From Nocardiopsis composta (GTDB lineage: Bacteria > Actinomycetota > Actinomycetes > Streptosporangiales > Streptosporangiaceae), in NCBI RefSeq assembly GCF_014200805.1, contig NZ_JACHDB010000002.1, positions 1,178,001 to 1,242,000 on the forward strand: 64,000 nucleotides of DNA. Reading direction: 5' to 3'. The position numbers were made by a program, and so were the translations under genes. The stretch's first letter is position 1, and each line of letters opens with the position of its first letter. Shown here piece after piece: positions 9,201 through 22,816 of the stretch. The notes beneath the pieces were generated by a model. The model did not search any database. It was not told where the DNA came from and saw only the letters and a list, made by a program, of their open reading frames with translations.

Positions 9201-9828
9201 CCTGGGCCGCTACCGCCCCGGCGCGGTCCTGGAGTTCCTCGGCCGCACCGACCGCCAGGTCAAGGTCGGCGGGCACCGGCTCGAACTCGGCGAGGTGGAG
9301 GCCGCCCTGGAGGACCACCCCCGGGTGCGCCGCGCCGCCGCGGTCGCCCTGGGGGACCGGGACTCCCGCCGGCTGGCCGCCTTCGCCGAGACCGAAGGGG
9401 AGGCCCCCGAACCCGGGGAACTGGCCGCCCACCTCGCCGCCCGGCTGCCCGCGCACGCCGTCCCCGCAGTCCTGCGCACGGTCGAGCGGATGCCGCTGAC
9501 CGCCAACGGCAAGGTCGACACCGCGGCCCTGGCCGAGCGGGCCGCGGCCGAGGCGGCCACCGGGCACGCCCCGCCCGCCGACGAGGTGGAGCGGCGGATC
9601 GCCGATATCTGGGCCGAGCTGCTCGGTGCCCCCGTCACCGACCGGGACGCCAACTTCTTCGCCCTGGGCGGCACCAGCCTGCTGGCCATCCGGATGATCA
9701 CCCTGCTCCGCACCGACCTGGGCGAGGACCCGCCCACCCGGGCCTTCCTCGCCGCGCCCACCCTCACCGCGCTCGCCGACCTGGTCCGCGCCGCCCGCGC
9801 ACAGGACGTCCAGACCGGAGCCATCTGA
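3259..9828 (+). CDS. NRPS: ArCP-Cy-A(Thr-like)-PCP-Cy-A(Cys)-PCP
   Basis: A 2189-residue two-module synthetase. Domains: aryl carrier with phosphopantetheine Ser38 (GLDSLGL); Cy1 from about 96 with cyclization motif DMIAADALS at 228; A1 about 557-1035 (FTSGSTGAPKG at about 697); PCP1 Ser1092; Cy2 from about 1154 with DYLVLDALS at 1288; A2 about 1612-2085; PCP2 Ser2140. Both condensation domains carry DxxxxDxxS in place of HHxxxDG, so they form heterocycles. My aligned specificity residues are D-M-F-N-L-G-L-V-H for A1, close to threonine codes, and D-L-Y-N-L-S-L-I-W for A2, the cysteine code. The product would be aryl-(methyl)oxazoline-thiazoline held on PCP2 and passed to the protein at 9893. 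GTG start with CAGGAGGG upstream; first gene of a long operon behind the Zur operator. No MT or TE domain. Confidence 0.95.
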   Translation: MSDHAGAGIEAVRGRVEEVLGTGGFADTDDLFEHGLDSLGLIRLLGAWRESGHDVTFEELAADPTPAAWSALLAERGSGPRTGERAQAPPAEQGHPFPMAAMQHAYWIGRRDDQPLGGVAAHFYTEFDGHRVDPGRLAAALRSVVRRHPMLRARFDDDGRQRVQPPGDGPAPTVHDLTGLPAPEAERELDRIREQSTHRRMDVASGQVLDVALSLLPDGATRLHVDLDMIAADALSLRVLMDDLRAAYQGEELPEPDYDFARYLADRARLDPGPRERARSWWQGRLDEIPPAPELPTVPGAELPPAPGSALTRSTRLHHRLSPERTRLLERRARAAGVTPAAALAAAFAEVLGMWSAAPRFSLNLPLFDRAPLHPDVDRLIGDFSGSVLLGVDTSARTPFAERARTVQGDLHRAVDHGGYGGVEVLRDLARRNGGAPVLAPVVYTSAIGLGPLFTGAVQECFGRPVHIISQGPQVLLDAQVTELDGGLLLNWDLREHAFEPGTMTAAFDRYRRLVDELVDDPQAWDRPVAPDAPPERNRARAAHAPAGLAPPPPRTLHGRFFEHARTAPAATALIAPDGTETGYGALADRALRVAGAVAAAAAPGETVAVHLPKGADQVAAVLGVLAAGCAYLPVGRDHPPARRRRVLAAGEPALLISDDPAAAELTEAPVLDPALLRTAPPGRPRRVPPDALAYVLFTSGSTGAPKGVEIEHRAAAHTVDVLNAVLGTGPDDRTLALADLDFDMSVFDLFAPLSAGGAAVLTTPDGRRDAAGWARAADAASATLLNCVPALLDMVLAATEAGMAPMPPLRAVLLGGDRIDPGLRDRLRAQAPDCRFLALGGMTEAAVHSTLLEVDRADPAWTCVPWGRPLPGVRCRVVDAQERDRPDLVPGELWVGGAGLARGHRGAPEAADRFVTREGRRWYRTGDLARYTPDGTLEFLGRADHQVKIGGHRIEPGEVEAALAAHPGVARAVAAVLTDPAPRLAAVVEPRAAGPADALARAAAERARTLLPPAMLPDPVLAVAAVPLTANGKPDRAAVARLLRDRTADRPRPAEPPRGEAEELVARVWAGLLGTAEPARTDSFFALGGDSLLATRAVAELRRLGRPAAGVSDLFAHPVLADYAARLPAADGADAAAPPEEQRIEHDPHRRYDPFPPTDVQRAYLTGRSPDFALGGVGTHHYTEFDGPHLDVPRLERALDRLVARHDMLRAVFDPDGRQRVLPQAPPVRVPVVRAVPGRGRAALRELRDTLSHRVSDPGRWPLFELRAVRYTDEGGAERVRLAVSLDYLVLDALSIMTFYTELDRLYRDPDAALEPVEITFRDYLTRLRPDPHRRDRDREHWRRRLAELPPAPALPLAADPAQTTAPRFTRRADRLAPREWAALTDLARTAGITPSALLLACYGEVLTRWTGQTALSITLTLFNRRDLHPHIDRVLGDFTSLSLASYRRAPGQDPRDAARELHRRLGDDLDHREVSAEWMLRELARDTGTAQPGVPVVFTSSLGVGGEVSMDLSPEFPRRIWGLSQSPQVYLDNQVMESRGGLDVSWDAVEELFRPGVLDAMFTGYLGLLRALARDGADGWPRACADLLPPDQRTARAAANATAGPRPGGLLHDAFFAGAAERADTPAVLTARGALTHGELADRALRIASGLIERGVRPGDAVGICLPKGPDQVCAVLGALAAGAVYVPVGADQPALRRERIHRTAGTVLAIGDGTGAARAADLAGLLRAPRLGAPVPRDPAEAAYTVFTSGSSGDPKGVEVSHAAALNTVADVNDRYRIGPGDRVLALSALDFDLSVYDLFGLLGAGGAVVLPDEDERRDAERWRALCAQHGVTVWNTVPALLDMLLLASRETGLPPDLRLALVSGDWVGTDLAPRLREAGGGRTHLVALGGATEAAIWSNAFEGGHTPDGWPSVPYGAPLRNQRYRVVGPHGADCPDWVPGELWIGGAGVALGYRGDPDRTAERFVTEGGQRWYRTGDLGRYRPGAVLEFLGRTDRQVKVGGHRLELGEVEAALEDHPRVRRAAAVALGDRDSRRLAAFAETEGEAPEPGELAAHLAARLPAHAVPAVLRTVERMPLTANGKVDTAALAERAAAEAATGHAPPADEVERRIADIWAELLGAPVTDRDANFFALGGTSLLAIRMITLLRTDLGEDPPTRAFLAAPTLTALADLVRAARAQDVQTGAI

Positions 9829-9892
9829 CACGCCGGCCCCGACCCCCTTCCGCGGGTCCGCCGCGCGGACCGAACCGAGGAGAAGAACCACC

Positions 9893-15396
<5,504 letters not shown>

Positions 15397-15400
<4 letters not shown>

Positions 15401-16530
15401 CCGGCGGACACGACCGGCCCATCGGGGTGGTGGGCGCCTCCGGGGCGGTGGGCGAGGCGGCCGCCCGGTGGCTGCACGCGCTGGGCCGCACCCGCCTCCG
15501 GCTCGGCGGGCGGCGGAGCGCCCCGCTGGCCGCCCTCGCCGCGGAACTGGGCGACGGCGCCGAGGCGGTCCCCGTCGACGCCGACTCCCCGGAATCGGTG
15601 CGCGCGTTCAGCTCCGGCTGCCGGGTGGTCCTCAACTGCGCCGGCCCCTCCTACCGCATCGCCGACCGGGTGGCCCGGGCCGCCCTGCCGACCGGCGCCG
15701 ACTACGTGGACGTCACCGGAGACACCCCCGTGCACGACGGCCTGAGCGGCTCGGCCGAGATGCGGCGGCGCACCGCCGTGCTGTCGGCGGGGGTGCTGCC
15801 CGGGCTGTCCGCCCTGCTGGTGCGCTGGTACGCCGCCGAACACGGCCTGGAGCGGATGGCCGGCTACGCCGGCGGACTGGAGCGGTGCACCGAGGCCGCC
15901 GCCGGCGACCTGCTGCTCTCCCTCCCCGGAGCCGCCGACCCCGCCGCGGTCTTCGGCGAGCCCTTGGCCGCCTGGCGGGACGGCGCGGTCGCCCCCCGGG
16001 CGCTGCGCGCCGCCGACGGCGCCCACGCCCCCGGCTTCCCCGGCCCGGCGTTCGTCCAGCCCTTCCTGACCGGGGAGGCCCGCCGCCTGGCGGCCGCCCT
16101 GGGCCTGCGCGAACTGGAGTGGTACGGCGTCCACCCGGGGGAGCACGCCAGGGCCGTCCTGGCCGGGGCCGCCGGCCGGCCCCTGACCGACCCGGCCGCG
16201 GCGGCGGCCCGCCTGCGCCGCGCCGCCGACCTGGACCTGGCCGGCCGCACCCCTTACTACCGGCTCGTCTACCTGCTCACCGGCCCCTCCGGACGGCGGC
16301 ACACGATGATCGCCCGCTTCGCCGACAGCTACCGGGCGACCGGCCGCGTCGGCGCGCACACCGCCGACGCCCTGGCCCGCGGGGAACTGCCGCCCGGGGT
16401 GCACCACGCCGCCGACGTCCTGGACCCCGCCGCCGCGGTCGCCGGGCTGTTCGCCGACCCCGGAACCGGGACGCTGCGGCTGCTGGACGGCGTGCCCGGC
16501 GCGGAACCGGCCGAGGAGGGCGCCCTGTGA
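15397..16530 (+). CDS. Saccharopine dehydrogenase-like NAD(P)-binding oxidoreductase
   Basis: A 377-residue protein beginning with a Rossmann fold (GVVGASGAVGEAAARWL, residues about 9-25), followed by VVLNCAGPSYRIADRVARAAL and DYVDVTGD, the pattern of the saccharopine dehydrogenase/trans-acting enoyl reductase-like family. It is GTGA-coupled to the NRPS before it and to the imine reductase after it, so it very likely acts on the metallophore or its precursor. Coelibactin-type clusters also contain an oxidoreductase-like conserved protein near this position. The reaction is unknown. Reduction of a heterocycle or supply of an unusual amino acid are possibilities, not conclusions. GTG start fixed by the overlap. 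Confidence 0.8.
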
Positions 16531-17663
16531 ACCCGGCCCGCCCGCTGCGGACCGTGCTCTGCGGGACCGGCTTCGGCCGGTTCTACGCCGAGGCCCTGGC
16601 TCGGATGCCGGACCGGTTCGAACTCACCGGGATCCTCGCCCGCGGAAGCGGCTTCTCCCGCGACTACGCCGAACGGGCCGGCGTCCCGCTCTACACCGAC
16701 GTGCGCCGGCTGCCCGCCGACACCGACGCGGCCTGCGTGGTCGTGGGATCGGCGGTCTCCGGCGGACCCGGCGGCGAACTCGCCCTGGCCCTGCTGGAGC
16801 GGGGCGTCCACGTCATCCAGGAGCACCCGGTGCACCCCGACGAGCTCGCCGCGGCCCTGCGCACCGCCCGCGGCGCCGGAGCCGTCTACCACCTCAACCC
16901 CTTCTACCGGCACACCGAGCCGATCAGGCGGTTCCTGGCGGCCGCCCGGTCGCTGCGCGAACGCGGCCCGCTGCTGTTCGCCGACGCCGCATCCGCCCTC
17001 CAGGTGCTCCACCCGCTGCTCGACGTGCTCGCCCTCGCCCTGGGCGGACTGCGCCCCCGGGCACTGGGCCCCCCGCTCACCGCCGACCCCGCGGTCGCCG
17101 CCGCCGAGACCGCCCCGCAGCCCTACCGGGTCCTGCAGGCAGCCCTCGCCGGCGTCCCCCTCACCCTGCGGGTGCAGAACCAGCTGCACCCCTCCGACGG
17201 CGACAACCACGCCCTGCTCTGGCACCGGATCGCCCTGGGCACCGAGCACGGGGTGCTCACCCTGGCCGACACGCACGGCCCGGTGCTCTGGCAGCCCCGG
17301 CTGCACGCGCCCCGCGACGCCCACGGCCGGCTCCGCTCCGCCGGCCCGGGCACCGAGCACCTCGGCGAACCCGCCACCACCGTGCTGGACGGCACCGACG
17401 CGCCGCCGCACCGGGACGTCTTCCAGCGGCTGTGGCCGCAAGCGCTGGTCCGCGCCCTGGACGCCTTCGCCGGCGACGTGCACGCCGGCGCCGACCCCCT
17501 GGCCCGCGGCCAGTTCGACCTGGGCGTGTGCCGGCTGTGGCAGGAGACCACCGCCCTGCTCGGCCGCCCCGAGATCATCCGCCCCGGCCCGCCCCGCCAC
17601 CTGCGCGCCGCCGAGCTGGACCCCGCCGACCCCGAACCCGCCGAGCAGAAGGGAACCCGATGA
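16527..17663 (+). CDS. Thiazolinyl-imine reductase (PchG/Irp3/YbtU family)
   Basis: A 378-residue Gfo/Idh/MocA-like reductase. The N-terminal VLCGTGFGRFYAEAL is the family's nucleotide-binding start, and EHPVHPDEL and YHLNPFYRHTEPIRRFL are further hallmarks. In pyochelin and yersiniabactin assembly these enzymes use NADPH to reduce a carrier-bound thiazoline to a thiazolidine, acting in trans on the synthetase. Its presence predicts that one of the Cys-derived rings here is reduced, probably the ring that the NRPS MT domain methylates. GTG start overlaps the previous stop (GTGA), and its own stop overlaps the next ATG, so it is translationally coupled on both sides. Confidence 0.9.
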   Translation: MNPARPLRTVLCGTGFGRFYAEALARMPDRFELTGILARGSGFSRDYAERAGVPLYTDVRRLPADTDAACVVVGSAVSGGPGGELALALLERGVHVIQEHPVHPDELAAALRTARGAGAVYHLNPFYRHTEPIRRFLAAARSLRERGPLLFADAASALQVLHPLLDVLALALGGLRPRALGPPLTADPAVAAAETAPQPYRVLQAALAGVPLTLRVQNQLHPSDGDNHALLWHRIALGTEHGVLTLADTHGPVLWQPRLHAPRDAHGRLRSAGPGTEHLGEPATTVLDGTDAPPHRDVFQRLWPQALVRALDAFAGDVHAGADPLARGQFDLGVCRLWQETTALLGRPEIIRPGPPRHLRAAELDPADPEPAEQKGTR

Positions 17664-18439
17664 CCCCCGCCCGCTCCTGGCTGCGCCGCTTCCAGCCCCG
17701 ACCCGGGGCGCGGATCCGGCTGGTGTGCCTGCCGCACGCCGGCGGGGGCGCCAACGCCTACCGCTCCTGGGCCGCGCTGCTGCCGCCCGGCGTCGACCTG
17801 GTCTGCGTGCAGTACCCCGGGCGGGAGGACCGGCTCGCCGAAGCGCCGGTCGACGACATGGCGGCCGCCGTCGGCGCCATCGCCCGCGAGCTCGCCCCGC
17901 TGCTGGACCGCCCCTACGCCCTGTTCGGGCACAGCATGGGCTCGGCCGTCGGCTACGAACTGGCACGGCGGCTGCGCGACGAGGGGCGGCCGGAACCGGA
18001 GCGGCTGTTCGCCTCCGGGCGCAGGGCGCCCGCCGACGCCCCGCCGGGCCGGGTCCACCTGGCCGCCGACGAGGAGATCATCGGCGAACTGGTCCGCCTG
18101 GGCGGCACCGAGCGCGAGGTGCTGGACGAACCGGCCCTGCGCACGATGATCCTGGCCTGCGTCCGCAGCGACTACCGGCTCATCGAGCGCTACACCCCCT
18201 TCCCCGGAGAACCGCTGACCTGCCCGGTCAGCGTGTTCCTCGGCGACGACGACCCCGAGGTCGACATCGGCACCGCCCGGCGCTGGGCGGACACCACCAC
18301 CGGGCGGGTCGACGTGCGGTCCTTCCCCGGCGGCCACTTCTACCTCGCCCCCGGCCGGCGGGCCGTGCTCTCCGCCCTGCTGCGCCGCCTGGACCCGGCG
18401 CTGGCCGGCACCGCCCAGCCCTGGCCGAGCACCCCCTGA
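17660..18439 (+). CDS. Type II (editing) thioesterase
   Basis: A 259-residue alpha/beta hydrolase of the GrsT/YbtT type. It has LVCLPHAGGGANAYRSW, VQYPGRE, the nucleophile elbow GHSMGSAVGYELARRL and a C-terminal FPGGHFYL histidine. Such enzymes strip misprimed or stalled acyl groups from carrier domains. Coupled by ATGA overlap to the imine reductase. It is paralogous to the thioesterase at 41316: both share the PHAGG, QYPGRE and DPEVD blocks and a WPSTP tail, so the two siderophore loci in this window are probably related by duplication. Confidence 0.93.
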   Translation: MTPARSWLRRFQPRPGARIRLVCLPHAGGGANAYRSWAALLPPGVDLVCVQYPGREDRLAEAPVDDMAAAVGAIARELAPLLDRPYALFGHSMGSAVGYELARRLRDEGRPEPERLFASGRRAPADAPPGRVHLAADEEIIGELVRLGGTEREVLDEPALRTMILACVRSDYRLIERYTPFPGEPLTCPVSVFLGDDDPEVDIGTARRWADTTTGRVDVRSFPGGHFYLAPGRRAVLSALLRRLDPALAGTAQPWPSTP

Positions 18440-18464
18440 CCGCAGACCACCCAGGGAGGAAACC

Positions 18465-19199
18465 ATTCCCGCCACCGACTACTACTCGCCGGCCGCCGAA
18501 TTCTTCGATCTCGTCGGCCACCGGCACATGGCCACCAGCGCCCCGGCGCTGCGCGCCGCCCTGACCGGCCTGGACACCGGGCACGGCCCCGTCCTCGACA
18601 TCGGCGCCGGCACCGGTCTGGTGACCGCCGCCATCGCCGAGATCCTGCCCTCGGCCGCGATCCGCTCCGCCGAACCCTCGCCCGCCATGCGCGCCGTCCT
18701 CACCAGCAGGGTCTTCTCCGACCCCGGACTGCGCGGGCGCGTCACCGTGCTGCCCGAACCCGCCCAGGACATGCCGCTGCCCGACTCGATCTCGGCCGCG
18801 GTGGTGTTCGGCGTCGCCGGGCACATCCCCCGCGCCGAGCGGACGGAGCTGTGGCGCCGCCTCGCCGACCGGCTCCCGCCCGGGGGCCCCATCGTGGTGG
18901 AGCTGATGGGGGTGGAGACGCCCCGCTCGATCCCCCCGGTGCGGATGTGCCGGGAGACCCTCGGCGAGCAGGTCTACGAATGGTGGATCTCCGGCGAGCC
19001 GGCCGGCGCCGGCACCATGCGCTGGCGCACCCAGTGGCGGGTCTACCGCGGCGGGGAGCCGGTCCGCACGGTGGACGACGAGTACGACTGGGAGACCTTC
19101 GGGGTCGAGCGCCTGGCCGAGGAGTCCGGCCTCACCGTCAAGCGCCTGCCCCGCAGCGGCCCCGAGGCCACCCCGGAGATCGGGGTGCTGGTCAAATGA
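18465..19199 (+). CDS. SAM-dependent methyltransferase with apparent ATT start
   Basis: A class I methyltransferase of about 244 residues. GPVLDIGAGTGLVTAAIAEILP is motif I (the SAM-binding glycine loop), DMPLPDSISAAVVF is the motif II region, and LPPGGPIVVELMG is the motif III region. The first in-frame ATG (18528) has no ribosome binding site and would cut off the segment TDYYSPAAEFFDLVGHRH, which looks like a normal N terminus. An ATT at 18465 sits 5 nt after AGGGAGGA in the same frame, and no ATG, GTG or TTG lies near that site. I therefore place the start at ATT, a rare initiator. The substrate is unknown; the aryl ring, a heterocycle or the carboxylate of the metallophore are options. 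Its stop overlaps the ABC gene ATG. Confidence 0.82.
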   Translation: MPATDYYSPAAEFFDLVGHRHMATSAPALRAALTGLDTGHGPVLDIGAGTGLVTAAIAEILPSAAIRSAEPSPAMRAVLTSRVFSDPGLRGRVTVLPEPAQDMPLPDSISAAVVFGVAGHIPRAERTELWRRLADRLPPGGPIVVELMGVETPRSIPPVRMCRETLGEQVYEWWISGEPAGAGTMRWRTQWRVYRGGEPVRTVDDEYDWETFGVERLAEESGLTVKRLPRSGPEATPEIGVLVK

Positions 19200-21010
19200 G
19201 CACCGCGACCCTGAAGAGCGCGGAGGCCGGCACCGCCGCCGGCGCCGCGCGCACCCCCTCCCCGCTGGGCGTGCTGCTCCGGCCGGTCAAGGGCCGCGTC
19301 CGAGCGGCCGTGGCCCTGCAGGGACTGGCCGCCGCGCTGGGCCTGGCCCCGCTGATCTGCCTGGCCGAACTGGCGCGGGTGCTGCTCGCAGACGGGCCCG
19401 CCGACCCCGCCGCGGTGTGGCCGCTGGTCGCCGGCGCCCTCGCCGGGGCGGTCGCCTCGCCGGCCGCCGGCGCGGCCGCCACCCTCGTCGGCCACCTCGC
19501 CGACAACGACATGCAGCTGTCCGTGCGCCGCGCCCTGGTGCGGCACCTGGGGCGGGTCCCGCTGGGCTGGTTCGCGGGCAAGGGCTCCGGGCGGGTGAAG
19601 AAGGCCCTGCACGACGACATCGAGGACGTGCACTCCCTGGTCGCCCACACCCTCCCGGACCTGGCCTCGGTGGTCGCCGTCCCGGCGGTCGCGCTGGTCT
19701 ACCTGGCCGCCGTGGACTGGCGGCTGACCCTGGTCGCCCTGGTGCCGGTGGCCGGCGGCGTGCTGCTCTTCGCCCGGGCCATGGCGGGCTCCATGAAGAA
19801 GATGGCCGAGTACGCCGAGGCGATGGGCGCGGTGAACACCGCGGCCGTGGAGTTCGTCAACGGCATCCAGGTCGTCAAGCACTTCGGCGGCCACCGCCGG
19901 GCCCACGAGCGCTTCACCCGGGCCGCCGACGCCTTCGCCGACTTCTTCGCCTCCTGGTCCCGCAGCACCACACCGGTCACGGTCGGCTCCTTCCTGCTGC
20001 TGTCGGCCCCCACGGTCGCGGTGGCCGCGGTGGCCGCGGGCACCGCCTTCACCCTCCTGGGCTGGAGCGACCCCGCCTCCGTGGTCGCCTTCGCCCTGCT
20101 CGCCCCGGCGCTGTGCGCCCCGATGAACGTGATCGGCTCCCGGATGCAGCAGATCCAGGCCGCCACCGCCGCCGCGGGGCGGGTGGCCGCCCTGCTCGAC
20201 ACCCCGGTCCTGCCCGAGGGCGGCGGGGCCCGCCCGCAGGGCTCCCGGGTGGTCTTCGACGGGGTGCGCTTCGCCTACCCCGACGGCGGGGACGGCGAGC
20301 GGGGCGGCGAGGCGCTGCGCGGGGTCGACCTGGTCCTGGAACCCGGCACGGTGACCGCCCTGGTGGGCCCCTCCGGCGCCGGCAAGACGACCCTGGCCAC
20401 CCTGCCCGCGCGCTTCCACGACGCCACCGCCGGGTCGGTCTCCATCGGCGGAGCCGACGTGCGCGACATCCCCGCCGATGAGCTCTACCGCACGGTCGGC
20501 TTCGTCTTCCAGGAGGTGCGCCTGCTCCGGGAGTCGGTGGCCGACAACATCGCCATGGGCCGCCCCGAAGCCGGCCGCGCCGAGGTGGAGGCCGCCGCCC
20601 GGGCGGCCCGGATCGCCGAGCGGATCGAGGCACTGCCCCGCGGATACGACTCCGTGGTGGGCGAGGATGCCGAACTCTCCGGAGGCGAGGCCCAGCGGGT
20701 GGCCATCGCCCGCGCCCTGCTCGCCGACACCCCCGTGCTGATCCTCGACGAGGCCACCGCCGCCGTCGACCCCGTCTCCGAAGCGGCCATCCAGGACGCC
20801 CTCGGCGAACTCGCCCGCGGCCGCACCGTCCTGGTGGTCGCCCACCGGCTGGCCACCGTGACCGGGGCCGACCGCATCGCCGTCATGGAGGCCGGCCGCG
20901 TCGTGGAGACGGGCACCCACCGCGAGCTGCTGGAGCGCGGCGGAAGATACGCCGGACTGTGGCGCGCCCAGCACCCCCCGGAACCGGACGGAACAGGAGA
21001 AAAGCAGTGA
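19196..21010 (+). CDS. ABC transporter, fused permease-ATPase (YbtP/IrtA-like)
   Basis: A 604-residue half-transporter: a six-helix type I exporter-fold membrane domain (about 30-330), then an ATPase with Walker A GPSGAGKTT, Q-loop VFQEVRLL, signature LSGGEAQRVAIARALL and Walker B VLILDEATA. GWFAGKGSGRVKKALHDDIEDVH is typical of the YbtP/YbtQ/IrtAB class, which use an exporter fold yet import metal-siderophore complexes into the cytosol. It pairs with the next gene (GTGA overlap) as a heterodimer. Walker A differs slightly from the partner (GPSGSGKTT). A very similar pair lies at 49597-53229. Import of the metal-loaded product is likely; export cannot be excluded. Confidence 0.92.
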   Translation: MSTATLKSAEAGTAAGAARTPSPLGVLLRPVKGRVRAAVALQGLAAALGLAPLICLAELARVLLADGPADPAAVWPLVAGALAGAVASPAAGAAATLVGHLADNDMQLSVRRALVRHLGRVPLGWFAGKGSGRVKKALHDDIEDVHSLVAHTLPDLASVVAVPAVALVYLAAVDWRLTLVALVPVAGGVLLFARAMAGSMKKMAEYAEAMGAVNTAAVEFVNGIQVVKHFGGHRRAHERFTRAADAFADFFASWSRSTTPVTVGSFLLLSAPTVAVAAVAAGTAFTLLGWSDPASVVAFALLAPALCAPMNVIGSRMQQIQAATAAAGRVAALLDTPVLPEGGGARPQGSRVVFDGVRFAYPDGGDGERGGEALRGVDLVLEPGTVTALVGPSGAGKTTLATLPARFHDATAGSVSIGGADVRDIPADELYRTVGFVFQEVRLLRESVADNIAMGRPEAGRAEVEAAARAARIAERIEALPRGYDSVVGEDAELSGGEAQRVAIARALLADTPVLILDEATAAVDPVSEAAIQDALGELARGRTVLVVAHRLATVTGADRIAVMEAGRVVETGTHRELLERGGRYAGLWRAQHPPEPDGTGEKQ

Positions 21011-22746
21011 TCCGCGCCTTCCTCAGCGCCATGGGCCCCCGGCACGGCGGCCCGATACGCGCCGGCATCCTGCTGAGCACCGCGGTCTCCGCGGTCCAGG
21101 GGCTGGTCTTCGCCCTGATGGTCCCGGCCCTGGCCGCCCTGCTCGGCCCCGACCCCGCCGGCGCGCCGCCCTGGACCGCCCTGCTGCTCGCCGCCACGGC
21201 CGGCTACGCCGTGCTCCGCACGGCCGGCCTGTACCTCAACTTCCGGGTCGGCGGCACGATCTCCCGGGCGCTGCACCACCGGATCGGCGACCGCCTGGTC
21301 CGCCTGCCGCTGGGCTGGTTCACCGGAGGGCGGGTCGGCGAGCTCAACCGCATCGCCACCGACGGCGTCTCCCGGGCGACCGCCGTCCCGGTGCACGTCT
21401 ACCCGCCGCTGGCCGACGCGGTGGTCACCCCCGTCGTCGCGGTGCTCGCGCTGTTCTGGTGGGACTGGCGGATCGCGCTGGCCGGCGCCGCCTGCCTGCC
21501 GCTGCTCTGGCTGGTCTTCGCGCGCTCCAACGACGCGGTCGGCCGCAACGACGCGGCCCGCGACGCCGCCGTCGACGAGGCCTCCGACCGGGTGCTGGAG
21601 TACGCCCGCGCCCAGCCCGTACTGCGCGCCTTCGGCCGGACCGAGGAGGGCGGCCGGAGCCTGGACGCCGCCCTGGCCGCCGAGCACGCCGCCGCCCGCC
21701 GCCTGCTGCTGCGCGCCGTCCCGGCGCTGCTCGGCTACTCCTTCGCGGTCCGCCTCATGTTCGGCCTGCTGCTGGCCTGCACCGCCTACCTGGCCCTGGG
21801 CGGCGCACTCGGAGCCCCCGAAGCGGTCGCCCTGCTCGTCCTGGTCGCCCGGTTCACCCACCCGCTCTCCGCGGCGGCCGACCAGGGGGCCGCGCTGCGC
21901 ATGGCCGCCAACCAGCTGTCCAGGATCAACGCGGTGCTGGAGGAGCCCGCCCTGCCGGAACCCGACGCCCCGGTCCCGCCCCGGGACGCCACCGTGGAGT
22001 TCGACGAGGTCTCCTTCTCCTACACCCCCGGCGGGCCGCGGGCCCTGGACCGCGTCTCCTTCCGCGCCGACCCGGGGACGCTCACCGCCCTGGTCGGCCC
22101 CTCCGGCTCCGGCAAGACCACGGTGGCCAAGCTGCTGGCGCGCTTCCACGACGCCGACGCCGGCCGGGTCCGCCTGGGCGGGGTGGACGTGCGCGACATC
22201 GGCAGCGAAGAGCTGACCCGGCACGTCGCCATCGTCTTCCAGGACGTCTACCTGTTCGACGCCACCATCGCCGACAACGTCCGCCTCGCCCGCCCCGGGG
22301 CCGGCAGGGAGGACCTGGACCGGGTCGCGGAGAAGGCCGGCCTCGACACGGTCCTGGCCGAACTCCCCGACGGCTGGGACACCCGGGTGGGCGAAGGCGG
22401 GACCGCGCTGTCCGGCGGGCAGAAGCAGCGCGTCTCCATCGCCCGAGCCCTGCTCAAGGACGCCCCCGTCGTCGTCCTGGACGAGGCCTCCTCGGCCCTG
22501 GACGCCGAGAACGAGGCCCGGCTCACCGCCACCGCCGTCGAACTGGCCCGCGAGCGCACCGTGCTGGTCATCGCCCACCGGCCGGCCACCGTCGCAGCCG
22601 CCGACCAGGTCGTCTTCCTGGAGGGCGGGCGGGTCGCGGAGGCCGGCGCCCCGGCCGAGCTGCTCGCCCGGAACGGCCGCCACGCCGCCTTCGTCCGCGC
22701 CCGGGAGCGCGCCCAGGGGTGGCGCCTGGCCTCCTCGCCCGCCTGA
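21007..22746 (+). CDS. ABC transporter, fused permease-ATPase (YbtQ/IrtB-like)
   Basis: The 579-residue partner of the preceding gene. Membrane domain about 15-310 with PLGWFTGGRVGELNRIATDGVSR; ATPase with Walker A GPSGSGKTT, Q-loop VFQDVYLFDATIADNV, signature LSGGQKQRVSIARALL and Walker B VVVLDEASSALD. The H-loop is AHRPAT. Length and motif spacing match the damaged gene at 49597-51337, which also recovers 579 residues if its one-base frameshift is repaired. GTG start fixed by overlap. Followed by a strong hairpin before the P450 gene. Confidence 0.92.
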   Translation: MIRAFLSAMGPRHGGPIRAGILLSTAVSAVQGLVFALMVPALAALLGPDPAGAPPWTALLLAATAGYAVLRTAGLYLNFRVGGTISRALHHRIGDRLVRLPLGWFTGGRVGELNRIATDGVSRATAVPVHVYPPLADAVVTPVVAVLALFWWDWRIALAGAACLPLLWLVFARSNDAVGRNDAARDAAVDEASDRVLEYARAQPVLRAFGRTEEGGRSLDAALAAEHAAARRLLLRAVPALLGYSFAVRLMFGLLLACTAYLALGGALGAPEAVALLVLVARFTHPLSAAADQGAALRMAANQLSRINAVLEEPALPEPDAPVPPRDATVEFDEVSFSYTPGGPRALDRVSFRADPGTLTALVGPSGSGKTTVAKLLARFHDADAGRVRLGGVDVRDIGSEELTRHVAIVFQDVYLFDATIADNVRLARPGAGREDLDRVAEKAGLDTVLAELPDGWDTRVGEGGTALSGGQKQRVSIARALLKDAPVVVLDEASSALDAENEARLTATAVELARERTVLVIAHRPATVAAADQVVFLEGGRVAEAGAPAELLARNGRHAAFVRARERAQGWRLASSPA

Positions 22747-22751
22747 CCCCG

Positions 22752-22780
22752 CCCCTCCCCGGCACCCGGCCGGGGAGGGG
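22752..22780 (+). terminator. Intercistronic hairpin after the ABC pair
   Basis: An 11-bp perfect stem (CCCCTCCCCGG at 22752-22762 with CCGGGGAGGGG at 22770-22780) with a 7-nt loop lies 5 nt after the ABC stop and about 36 nt before the P450 start. It could terminate or attenuate transcription, lowering P450 and importer expression relative to the biosynthetic genes. It has no U tract. Confidence 0.6.
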
Positions 22781-22816
22781 ACGCCCCACCGACCCCTTCC
22801 CGGGAGGAGAACCCCG

